The notes beneath the pieces are model-generated. The model had not been told where the DNA came from, ran no database searches, and saw nothing but the letters and a program-made list of their open reading frames with translations. Shown here piece by piece: positions 12,187 through 22,299 of a stretch of DNA of 64,000 nt. Each line of letters opens with the position of its first letter. Positions within the stretch are counted from its first letter, which is position 1. Origin of the DNA: Gymnopilus junonius. Taxonomy: Eukaryota > Basidiomycota > Agaricomycetes > Agaricales > Galerinaceae. The position numbers and the translations under genes were made by a program. The DNA lies in contig JADNYJ010000089.1 in the NCBI GenBank assembly GCA_015501075.1, positions 62,001-126,000 of the forward strand, read 5' to 3'.

Positions 12187-13521
12187 ATGCTGCATTCTCT
12201 TCATCAACAGAAGCTTCTTCAAAACCTCCGATTTCGCCAATCGTCCACCGGTCAGTTTGAACTTTGTGAATGGCGAATCTCCGAGTGCTCAACGGCGTTG
12301 ATGCGGCGCAACAGTGGCCAGTATCGTTGTCTTGCTTTATGAGTATATTATCACGTTTAGGAAGGAGCTTCGGTATATTTGGAGGTACGTCAGCTATGAG
12401 CTATTTTGACTCGCACCTGTCCTGATTCCATTCATATCGACAGACGCCCATTTAAGTTAAATAAGGCTATCTATCTGTTTGCGCGTTATTTTGGTATCAT
12501 CGTTCAAAGGTGTGCGTATATCTCGGAGTAATGAACGCTTACGGATTTCTATAACTCTAGTATTAATACCTACCTCGCGCTTGGTCCACATGCAGGCTTA
12601 TCTATCGATGAACGCGCCTGCAAACGCTGGCAATTATTTCAAGCCTCGTCGGCATATGTCCTCTCGGGAACTCTCCACTTCATCCTTATGCTTATGGGTA
12701 AGTGTTTGAATCCTATTCTCGGTACTGGGTCTCAAGATCCTATCCACAGTGTACGCCCTCCACCTGAAGGACTGGAAGATCGGCATATTCCTCGCCTTTC
12801 TATATTTGCCCAAATCGCGCTGCAGATTTTTGTCACACCTCAAGCTGTACTGAGTGTGGAGTACGACCCTATATGCGATGCGGTGGAGGTTCATCGCCAT
12901 GTGCTGTTCTTGGGGTACGTGTCCTTAGGCCTCTTCATTGTGATGGAAGTGAATCTTACTCCATATCTACAGCGTATCTACTTTAGTAACATACCTCTCG
13001 CTAGTTACATTAACGGCTGTCAAGAGAGACCTGGTGAAGTTGGGCGCACCTGTCGTGAAACGAGTCATTCGGGACGGTGCGTGGATTATAATATTCTTAT
13101 GCTGTAAGTGCTTTTTTTCTTTTTCTACGGTATTCCCTAATCATCTTGATAGCAACTTTTACTGCCATGATCAGCTACTCCTGGATTCTTCAAATAATGC
13201 AGGGACATATCGTTTTCGGGTGAGTAAACCCAAAAATTCTATTGAATTATTGATTTAAACCCTCGTACAGGTGGCCAAATACAATACTTTCAATAGCTGT
13301 AAGCGTCATTGTTCATCTTCTCTATTCAGACTGACATAGTCGACATTGACTAGTGCTGTCGGATAATCATGAACATGGAAACATTAAATTATGCCGATTC
13401 TGAACCTGAACCTGATCCAACCGTTGGCTTCAATTCTTTCGACAGCCTGCAGCTCGGGCGTTTAGAGCAGGAGCGAAGAGAGCGTGAAGGATTGGAAACG
13501 GAAAGTAGGCCTTGTGCATAA
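12187..13521 (+). CDS. DUF6533-family membrane protein, copy 2, one-base frameshift
   Basis: Tandem paralogue of 10098-11471 with the same exon pattern: 12187-12250, 12315-12384, 12444-12509, 12561-12697, 12750-12914, 12973-13103, 13153-13219, 13271-13298 and 13354-13521. Exons 2, 3, 4 and 8 equal copy 1 in length (70, 66, 137 and 28). Exon 5 is 165 bases against 166 in copy 1. The frame breaks inside it, between IGIFLAFL and FAQIALQ, near 12800-12810. The family signature reads LLYEYIITFRKELRYIW, and the tail reads CCRIIMNMETLNYADSEPEP. With the missing base restored the product would be about 298 aa. The rest is free of stops, so either a very recent mutation or an assembly error is possible. 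Here all donors are GT. Confidence 0.78.
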
Positions 13522-14438
13522 GATACCTCCGGACCATTTACTTTATTCAATATAAGTTCCGTAAAGTCTTTTGCAATGATTTTAAATGCAGTAAGTTGAT
13601 TTGATATTTAGCGTTAGATCTGCCGTGAAATTGAAGGCCCTGGAGTCTCTACTCAGAGGTCAGCGATGTTGTCATTTTTGTAGCCTAATGTTTGTACTGA
13701 GCTGTAAACTAAACTAGGAGGCCTCTCTCCCTTTTCTTAATATCCAGGAGCAGGAGTTAGTACGACCAGTAAATGCCCTGGTCATTCCAGATATCCATAC
13801 TACAACACGTGCTTAGCTGGAGCCTAGGCTGTGCACACGCGCATGTCAGGGTGCGTGTGTGTGCGCAGCCCAGCGCCATACAGTAGCTCGACTCAAGTGC
13901 CGTACAATCCTTATACTGATGAGGCAATTCATTCTTTTCGGATGAGCTGTAGCTTGGCTCATTGTTTCCTAAGTATAAATACTGTTTTCTGATGGCATGT
14001 TTTCAGCCCTCAGTCCTGCTCTGGTACTGACAGCAGCCCTAAGTACGAATCCTCCCTTTTCCAGTTATTTCTTACCTTCTTTCAGTTTCGCTATTCCCAT
14101 AAGTTTGCCTCACCACCTCTTAGAATGCCCATGTGTGTATTCTACTACGTCTTTACTGACATCCTATTCAATGCTGCTTATCAGGGTTCTCCGAACTTCT
14201 CGACTTCACTATGATCCAATTAAGGACATCTCTCCTGAATTAATTCAGCATCCACCGAAGACTTTCAATGATGATGTTCAAGTCGTGAATCCTTCCTTCG
14301 TTCAGTACGTTAATCCGTATGAGATAACTGCGGGAGAATAATTTCGAACCTTACGAAAGACCTTGAACAACACCTCTGGAAGAGCACGAAGTCATTCCAA
14401 TTCTAACGAAAATAGGGTGCTATTAGAATACATGCCAG
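13522..14438. other. intergenic after DUF6533 copy 2
   Basis: An imperfect GC-rich hairpin lies near 13826-13870 (GGCTGTGCACACGCGCATG against GTGCGTGTGTGTGCGCAGCC). An open frame at 13997-14341 (plus, 114 codons) starts with a hydrophobic MFSALSPALVLTAALS segment that could act as a signal peptide. It has no recognisable domain, and I do not call it a gene. Confidence 0.4.
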
Positions 14439-14657
14439 GTGCCCAAAAAATCACACATCGCTGAGTCATTGTCACGATTGGTCTATCACATCCGACGCTT
14501 TCATTTAAGGGTTGCGGATTTCTTCTGCCCACTCGGCAAGATCGGTTATTGTGGGGCAAAAAGTGGGCTTGTTATGCATGTTAAGTCGCGACATCCAGGT
14601 GTGAAAATCATCGAAACTACTCCTCCATCTACGTATCGTCCATATTCCACTCCTTGA
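14439..14657 (+). pseudogene. possible zinc-finger fragment
   Basis: A 72-codon frame contains FFCPLGKIGYCGAKSGLVMH followed by VKSRH, a Cys/His layout like zinc knuckles found at the start of some mushroom transposon proteins. The Cys spacing is not the classical C2H2 spacing. No adjoining exon was found, so this may be a remnant or chance. Confidence 0.22.
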
Positions 14658-14974
14658 GATTCTGCCTTAGATGGTACCAGCGCCTTCGTAAAGACAGAGA
14701 ACTCCGAACCAGTCATTTCCTACGTTTAAACGACGCTGAGAACAGGTATATTTGAGAATTGGGGATATGGGTGCACATCATGACAGTTTTGTAGAGTCCG
14801 AGTTAAGGGAGCAATTTTAAGAACACTTCCGCTCCTGAACCAATCCTCAACACTAATTTTACTTGATCCATCATATATAAAAAGCATTCAAAGACAAAGT
14901 AATACAAAAATGTAAGTTTTCCGCTATCTTACGACTAAGCGGAGTTGAGTGGATGATTGTTAAATAATAACAAT

Positions 14975-15551
14975 AGGGTTGTTCAGAGTAGACGATTTCG
15001 ACTTGATTTCGAGTTGATTTCGAGTTGATTTCGATTTGATTTGAGCTTTGATTTCAACGTCGGCAAGTGCGGCAGTGAGAGTGATTGATCCGACAGAAGG
15101 TCTCGGCATCAGCACGTGCACATAAACAAAGCGGCGCGTCATGCGCCCTCCATGATCGATAACGCCTGCAGGTACAGATGATAATCTCGACACTTTTCTT
15201 TGCTTTCCTCCCCCCCGTTAGGCATGCCAAACCAGACAAACAGGCAGCAGGCGGCAGATGGACGTTCTGGAGGCGATCTTGAAGAATCTGTTTCTGAGTC
15301 GGCATGGGTATATGAGGGGTATATCGCGGCGATTCGGGGTGGGTAACGCGTCTAATTGAAGCTGTCAAAGAGTACGTATGCGTCTCCCTGTGCGTGCAGC
15401 GCGTTCAAGCTCCGCTGTTTGTTGATCAAAGCAGTCGCAGCCATCTCGGAATTATGCGAGCACGGCCGCACTTGCCGACGTTGAAATCAAGCTGAAATCA
15501 AATCGAAATCAACTCGAAATCAAGTTGAAATCATCTACTCTGAACAACCCT
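14975..15551. mobile_element. 577-base inverted-repeat element with internal GATTTCGAGTT repeats
   Basis: The left end (AGGGTTGTTCAGAGTAGA..) and the right end (..CTACTCTGAACAACCCT) are inverted copies for roughly 90 bases, ending in CGTCGGCAAGTGCGGC on the inner side. Both arms consist largely of imperfect copies of an 11-base GATTTCGAGTT-like unit, so they form a large hairpin. The flanks give AAT on both sides (14972-14974 and 15552-15554). If the tip is taken as TAGGGTTG, the 8-base flanks match only 5 of 8. The interior has no transposase. The superfamily is uncertain. Confidence 0.75.
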
Positions 15552-17004
15552 AATTAAGCAAAATGATATCCGCCTTTGAAAAGTTTCATGGTATTTCCAA
15601 CAATTACAATTAGCAGGGGAACAAAAGGGGCCTCTCCACTATCTGAAGAGCTTCACAAATTCCTTATTGTTCTTTTCAAATCTGACTTGCAGCTTTGCGG
15701 CCTATATAAAGGTGACCACAGAGTAGGACCAGCTCAATCGCTAGCAACCCGAACTAAGGTGTACCACTCATTCTTTCTTGGTCACCGCAACCTATGCTTT
15801 TATTCTTTACACGTCCACAACTTTAGGGCCGCTTTTGGTGAGTTATCCTTATACCCGTTTCTATTTGTCTGTGGGAGTGGATTCCATTCCCCCTTGTCAC
15901 GAGCCAATTACACATAACATCCCCATGAAAACTCTTCAATTTCGTATGCATATGCCCATCTGAATCTATGGCTTCCTCGAACCGCAGTCAAGGCTACTCC
16001 GAACATACACCAACAACTCCATAACTGCGTGGAGGACAGCGTTACTTGTATGTCCTCCAAGGCGCCTTTTGGGGTAAGATGTTGGTGGGATGTATTTTGG
16101 AAAAGCCCTGGTGCGATTCTTCCACTCGCACGTGGAAGAAGATGGGTATTACTATGTGGTTAGACTTCATGTTGGAGTTCATGCTGATTATAAATAGCAA
16201 CTTAAGAGTAGCATTAGATGAGGGAGTCTGGAGTGGATATGAAGTGGAGGTGGAATATCATGTTTTTCTTATAATCAGCCGACCAAATTGAGGAACCATG
16301 AAAAAACATGTTCGATTTCAAACTCAAACACGTAGTATACTGGATCTCACGACTAAGTCTGTATTCAATGGCGAATGCCATTGTCACAATGCAAGGAATT
16401 TACGGTAGTCCTTGTCAAGTAAAGAATTAATAGAAGATGAAAAGATGAGTTAGAAATAAAACGGAGAAAAGAAACACGAGATTCTGCCATGTAAGAACTC
16501 ACCAGAGTATTCTTTCATATATAGCATAAAAGCCATCAGGTTGTTGATACTAGCAGAAGGAATACTTCACGCATAGCTACAAGCACTCTAAATCATAGTA
16601 GCTCTTAAGACTCTTCATATAATATAGCAAATTCTTTTTGGATAATATAACGATCCCTCTTTGCTTACGATACAGATGACTTTCCACCGGAGCTAGAGGT
16701 AGCCCATTTCCGACTTCTCACTCAGTTATTAAAAGCAACTTGATAAAAGTAATTTGAGTTCGTGTAGCAAGAACTACGGAAAGACATCATGTATGTAAGA
16801 ACCAGTTGTGAATTAAAAAGGTTACTATTCAAGGACACAATTAAGGAACAAGAATAATGGACTACACATAGAAAGATGAGTCGTTTTACATCAAAGAAAA
16901 AGACCAGAACAACACCTTTCATACTCACTTGTACACGTGGAAGGCAAAACGGCCCACAACAAACAACGATGACACGACAATCGCCTACACCGCAGACGTG
17001 GTGA
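15552..17004. other. intergenic, nothing recognised
   Basis: AT-rich sequence with only short frames. Its right part is the 3' flank of the ammonium transporter gene on the minus strand. Confidence 0.45.
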
Positions 17005-18385
17005 CTAGGGGTGATCATGCGGGCGTTTATCCTCTTCCGACGCCTCATCATGATTCGAGTCCCGATGAAGCAGAGCTTCCTCCTCCGACCCAAACACATA
17101 AGCATCCTCCCATGAATAGCATTATCCCCTCCGCCAGCTCCGCCTCCGACATCCGCAGAGGAATGCGCAGGATATACTTGATCCCATACAGAATGATCGC
17201 CGTCCACACACTATCCCAGCCAATCACAAATAACGCGCCGACGAGCTGCACCCACACCTGCCTCCCATTCCCCGCAATCGCTCCCCCGGGATTCGTCAAC
17301 GCGAACGCCGCGCTGCCGTCGATGGTGGCGAATATCCCGGTCATGAACCCCCCCAGGAAGCCCGCGACAAGGTGCGTGTGGAATACGCCCAGAGAGTCGT
17401 CGACGGCGCTCATGATTTTGGTCTTGCCCAGGATGTTCATGGAGATCCACGGGATGGACCCGGAGAGCGCGCCCATGGCGATGGCGCCCCATCCGGCGAC
17501 GACGCCTGCTGCAGGGGTGATAGCGACGAGACCGGTGATCATGCCCTGGACGGCGCCGACGATGGAAGGTTTTTTGTAGAACAGGACGTCGAGCAGGGTC
17601 CATGTGAGCAGTGACATGGCGGTGCAGATGTTGGTGTTGAGCACGGCGACGCCGGCGTCCGGGCTGGCGGCGTAAGGATCGCCACCGTTGAACCCGTTCC
17701 AGCCCATCCAGAGGATGCCTGCGCCGGTGAGCACCATGAGGGTGTTGTTCGGTCGTTTATCGAGCCTCTCGTGGCCCGGTCGTGGGCCGATGATGTACGC
17801 CCCTACGAAGCCCGCTGTGCCCGCTGAGAGGTGGATGACGTACCCTCCTGAATAGTCGATGACGCCGAGCTGGAAGAGGAAGCCGCCAGCCCAGATGGAG
17901 AAGGCGCCTACGGAGTAGCAGAGGGTGAGCCAGAGCGGGACGAAGACCATCCATGCGAGGAAGTTCATCCGGCCGAGGTAGGATCCGGCGATGATGACGA
18001 TGGTGATGGCGGCGAAGACGAATTGGAAGTAGACCATGGTGGCGAGGGGGAAGTTGGGCACGATGCCTGCGGCGGGGAGGGTGGCTTGTTCGAGCAGGCC
18101 GTCGATCCCTAGCACGGGTCCTGGGACGCCAGCGAGTGGGATCCATTGCTCGCCGAAGCCCATGCGATACACCCAGACGACCCAGCAGATGAGGGTGGCG
18201 GAGAAGCCGTAGAAGGCCATAAAGGCAGAGTTGATGGCCCATTTTCTGGGCATGATGCCGGCGTAGAGGACCATGAGGCCTGGGATGCTCTGCAGGCCGA
18301 CGAGACTAGCGGCGGTGAGTTGCCAGGCATTGTCGCCCTTGTCCAGCCAGCTTGGGTTGGTGTCGGTGACGCTGGTATTCGACAT
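17005..18385 (-). CDS. ammonium transporter (Amt/Mep family)
   Basis: Plasma-membrane ammonium transporter with eleven predicted membrane helices. ATG 18385 opens a single uninterrupted frame. Family landmarks include AWQLTAASLVGLQSIPGL near the start, the pore histidine region GGYVIHLSAGTAGFVGAY, GWNGFNGG, and the second pore histidine in GVFHTHLVAGFLGGF. The conserved cytoplasmic tail motif D-x3-H-G-E-x-A-Y is present (GDNAIHG, then EDAYVFG), but its halves lie in two different frames from the body. One G is missing in a G-run near 17127 and another near 17114. Read literally, the frame ends at 17048 (445 codons) with an abnormal tail; read through, it would end at 17005. No intron was found, unlike the neighbouring genes. 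GATAAG sites upstream suggest nitrogen control. Confidence 0.93.
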
Positions 18386-18610
18386 CGATACTGTTCTATA
18401 TATCAGTCGTCAGAAGAAAAGCTATACCCACGAGAAGAACTCTGTGGAGCGATGCGTACCGACGTAAAAATAAGCCTTCGAGTGTTGATTAGTGGCGTAC
18501 TTCTTTCCTCAGAGTGGGGAAGGGCGGTCGAAATACTGCCTTCTAGTAGCGAAGAGGGTCAACAGTAAAACAAAGGAACCCATTTTCAAATTCACGGGGT
18601 GGGAGACGTA

Positions 18611-18703
18611 GATAAGTCAAAATAGAAAGGTCCCACAATGTCAATACTTAATAGGCATCGAGAGATAAGAAAAACCAGGAACTGTTCATTTATCAACGAT
18701 AAG
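18611..18703. promoter_or_regulatory. cluster of three GATAAG sites upstream of the ammonium transporter
   Basis: GATAAG occurs at 18611-18616, 18664-18669 and 18698-18703, that is 226 to 318 bases upstream of the transporter ATG. This is the binding sequence of AreA/Nit2-type GATA factors, which activate nitrogen-scavenging genes including ammonium transporters in fungi. The sites are seen directly; regulation is inferred from the family. Confidence 0.55.
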
Positions 18704-21700
18704 GAGGGTATGCCATCATTCAGAACACACGGAAAGGGGGGTGGGAGACCACAATCACCGAACTTGATTGGAAACGTTCTATAAACGGAAAAAATGCATT
18801 CATAAGCGCTAAAAAAAGTCACAAGAGAAGAAAGTACGATGTCATAAAAGTGCCGAAAGAATGTCTCGTCGTCCCACATGCACGCATGCTACTCTGCTCT
18901 TGAGTATTCTTAACAGGGTACGGCCCATCCTCTCCTCTGATTGATTACCCTCCAGCTTTGATCACCACGCTCACCAGCTTTTGATGTCGAGGATCTGGGA
19001 CAAACTCGCTCAGAAAGGGCGAGACAACGCGCACGAGACCTTATCTACGGTGGCACGACCTGGACAGACGGATATCAGGGGGAAGCGGTTCGGCATAGAG
19101 GGACAATACAGTCACGAAACAGGCTGATGCGTACGTTCGGAGTTGTACAGATAGCAGGTATAGGCGTTATCCCCGAGGCCCGCAGAGCGATGGAGAGGAA
19201 GGGTTTGAGATGAGTCGACAGTGACTGGCTGGCCAACTTGAGCAGAAGGCGGAAGACGGAGCGTGCCTAGAACGTTTAATCGGTATTTTTGTTGTACAAT
19301 CACGAATGTTTGAATCGTACTAACCTTTTACTTGAGCCTGTTAACATATAACCTGATATTACACCTCAAGGACCTGAAAATTTGGTCAGACATACGGCAA
19401 AGGTCCAGGAATGACGATACCTAGGTAACTCACCTTTGTGGTCGATCCTTGAGCGTCTTTCTCGCGCATGAACCCCATACTCGACGACCAGGAATAGTAT
19501 AAATGCCAGCAGACGCCGCGATGTCGGCTTGAGACGCGAACCGCTTGCGAGGAACTTTGTTGACAGGTCCGTTTCCGTCAATCTGTCATACTCGCTGGCT
19601 GGGCGAGAGAAAGCGTGGGGGGAGAAGGGCAGTAATGACAAGTCAGGAGATGCTGAACATCCTTTGGATATCGGAGACGCGTGTGTGGGTACAGGAGCTG
19701 CAGCTACAGGCTCGAGGGCGACGTTGTCAACGTTGGCGGTGGCAGTCGGGAAGTCGGGGAGTGGCGGTGTTTTGTTTGTTGATGGAGCTGCAAGCAAATA
19801 TGACCAGGTGCTGCGCTCAACCACTGCAGGCCACAACGCTCTTCAACGGTTCCTGCTCCGTCCTTCCATGCCTATCTGAATCATTTCTGTGTATTTAGTA
19901 TCGCTTTTGAGCTCGGGCTAATTCAGTACTTCAAATACAACTTGGACTTTCCTCCTGTTCGATTGGAAAATACGGCAGCGTCGGGGAAAACTTTATCGTC
20001 ATGTATGTTCTACTCCTTGGCGTTTAACCCTGGTATGATTCTACGCAGCGTATCTTACTCCTGAGATCCTCATCAGACAGGTTGACGCTATCTATCATGC
20101 TTATATTCGTATCCCTGCTGCTGTCTAAAATCAAGTACGTGATCCGATTCATCCCTGGTTTATTTACGCAGGTCGTTTATCTTCATTCACAGCTGCAGAT
20201 CGAAGGAACCGTTAACTGAATCACTCTAGGACCTTAAAGGATTCGGAAGTCGGTATTCTCTCTCAATGACGATCGTTATACGTATACCGCCGGATGTCAC
20301 CTTTCCGACCAACTCGCCTTGTACAACCGAAATTTCAAGAAACCTTGGAGCTACTGTAGAGAGGATGGGATCGAATTGGATCGTGTCACTGTATACGTGA
20401 GCCCAGTCTTCCAAGAACTTCCATAATTTGACTCTTCCTTTTCTTTTTTTCTCTAGTAAGTTATGGATGCGATACTGGTGACGTCCCATCAGGATCCGCC
20501 CGGCAGGGATTTCCGAGTTGGATTCTGAATAATGAAAATGGTATAAAGGCGAGGTGTGTGGTGTTTCTACGCAGCCTTATAGACTTCACAGTGACCGTCT
20601 TTTAAGTAGTAGCCATTCGACAATTGTAACCAAGGAATATCTTCCATTGCATCTACTGTTCAACTTTGAACTCGATTCTTAAACGCCGTTCTATTCCGCG
20701 TAAAGATGAAACGAAGATCTCAACTCATCCACCCCTCTCCACAGACTCTTCCATCCATCCTCGCAGAAGACGGCAGGAAGCGATATCCGCGCATCAAATA
20801 CATCACATCTGCAGAAAATACAACTTTCGAGCTGCTGTCTGGCGAGCCGCGAAGTCGATTGTCTCTTTCGAGATGTCATGATGGGAAGAATGGGCGAGGT
20901 GAGACGTTTATGCTGTTTAAGATTTTTAATTCTTTCGAGTTGAATAACTTGTCTTTTTGATCGTGATAGCGTTGGAGCGAGTCTTGATCCCGCAGTTATT
21001 GGAACGTTCGTGTGGCTTTAAGGTTTGAATCGACTTGAGTCAAATTATACAGGTAAGGCCATGTGTAGACTCAGTTAGGGGACAGCGCCATTGTATTTTA
21101 TAGATACCTAAAGTCGTTAATAAAAGTATTATTTTCTAGAGAAAAATCTTGTTCGTTCTCTGCTTTATCTCTTCCGATGGCTTACGCGGAAATTTCGCCC
21201 CTTTGAACAGAGTCTTTAATTGTATCGAATTCTTTCTTGAATCTTGAAGTCATCTCCAGCCATTCCTCTCCTCATCGTCCTCTTAGAACCCCGTGGGCAT
21301 CAGTCATTCCAAAGAAGTCAAGGAAAATAAAAAAGTATGCTCCCACAAAAACACCGACAATCACGTACTCGACATCCATTATTCCAACCCGGACGATCCG
21401 TAACCCTCCGCTCATCCCACATCAATAATATAGGGTGGCAGGCGAGGATGGTGGAGAATGGGATAATTGGAATGTCGACAGGTGTAATTCGGATGTTGTA
21501 CGTAGGAGCATAGGAGTTGGAGTTTTCAGTGCTTTATTCGATGCGTTCGAGGTTAATGGGGGGAAATGGGGGATTGAACGGCCAAGTAGTTTATAGATAT
21601 ACCTGTGATCCTGCGGGCCATTTACGCTAATCGTAGGTAATTCCTAATTCGGTTCAAATATGGTCCATTTTAATGGTCGAAATCGTATTTCAATGTGCAT

Positions 21701-22299
21701 GCGCAGTCAAGACTCAAGTGGCACACTGGTTTTGCTGTGTACTTGGGCCATGATGCATGGTCAATGACAATGCTTCCTTCGAAGTCGAGATGGTAATCTG
21801 GCCCTACTAAACTAAAGTGCGACGCTAAGTAATTCTTACTAAATCCCATTTCTGATGCAGATCTCTCTTGAAAATGCTGAAATACTGCCAGTACAATCCT
21901 TTTTCATTGTTAAAACATTGATGTCCAGTCTTCTGGCGAAGAGGTTCCCAGAAGGGCGCCCGGTTAAATCTCGACGCAATACCAGTATGCAATTATGGAA
22001 CTCCAGAGGAATTTAAAGGATTGAAGCTGGAAGTCTTAAGAGATGAAACAGACAGAAATATCCTTTATTTAAAAAATAATACACCGAGAACTAGATTCTC
22101 ATTTATGTAAGATATTTACAAAATTCCGCCAGTGCACCTTATATGATGTGAAATAATCTCCATTTTCACTGCTCAAGCGTTAATTATCTGAAAAGCAGAC
22201 GCGTCACCAATCGGCATTTATAACATACCTTCCTCTATGCTTCGCATACTAGATTTGACCTCCTGCGAATGTAGATGGATAAGTGGAGGAAGTTATCTA
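18704..22299. other. long stretch without a recognised gene
   Basis: Overlapping open frames on both strands at 19366-19879 have no domain. A protein-like piece at about 20240-20395 (plus) reads YTYTAGCHLSDQLALYNRNF followed by KKPWSYCREDGIELDRVTVY and ends at a possible GTGAGC donor, but I could not find its partners or identify it. A second piece at 20706-20960 (plus) contains DGRKRYPRIKYITSAENTTF. Either could be an exon of an unrecognised gene. The rest shows nothing. Confidence 0.4.

Noticed and set aside
13997..14341. Small secreted protein gene
   Set aside because: Only a hydrophobic start supports it; no family, no Cys pattern and no splice structure could be shown.
14975..15551. CRISPR-like array from the repeated GATTTCGAGTT units
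   Set aside because: The units are contiguous, imperfect and inverted between arms, with no unique spacers, and the genome is eukaryotic.
16929..17614. Open frames of 80-216 codons on the plus strand and other minus frames over the ammonium transporter
   Set aside because: They are shadows of the GC-rich transporter reading frame; none has a domain of its own.
19366..19879. Overlapping 116-156 codon frames on both strands as genes
   Set aside because: No domain, no splice partners, and three frames are open at once, which reflects base composition.
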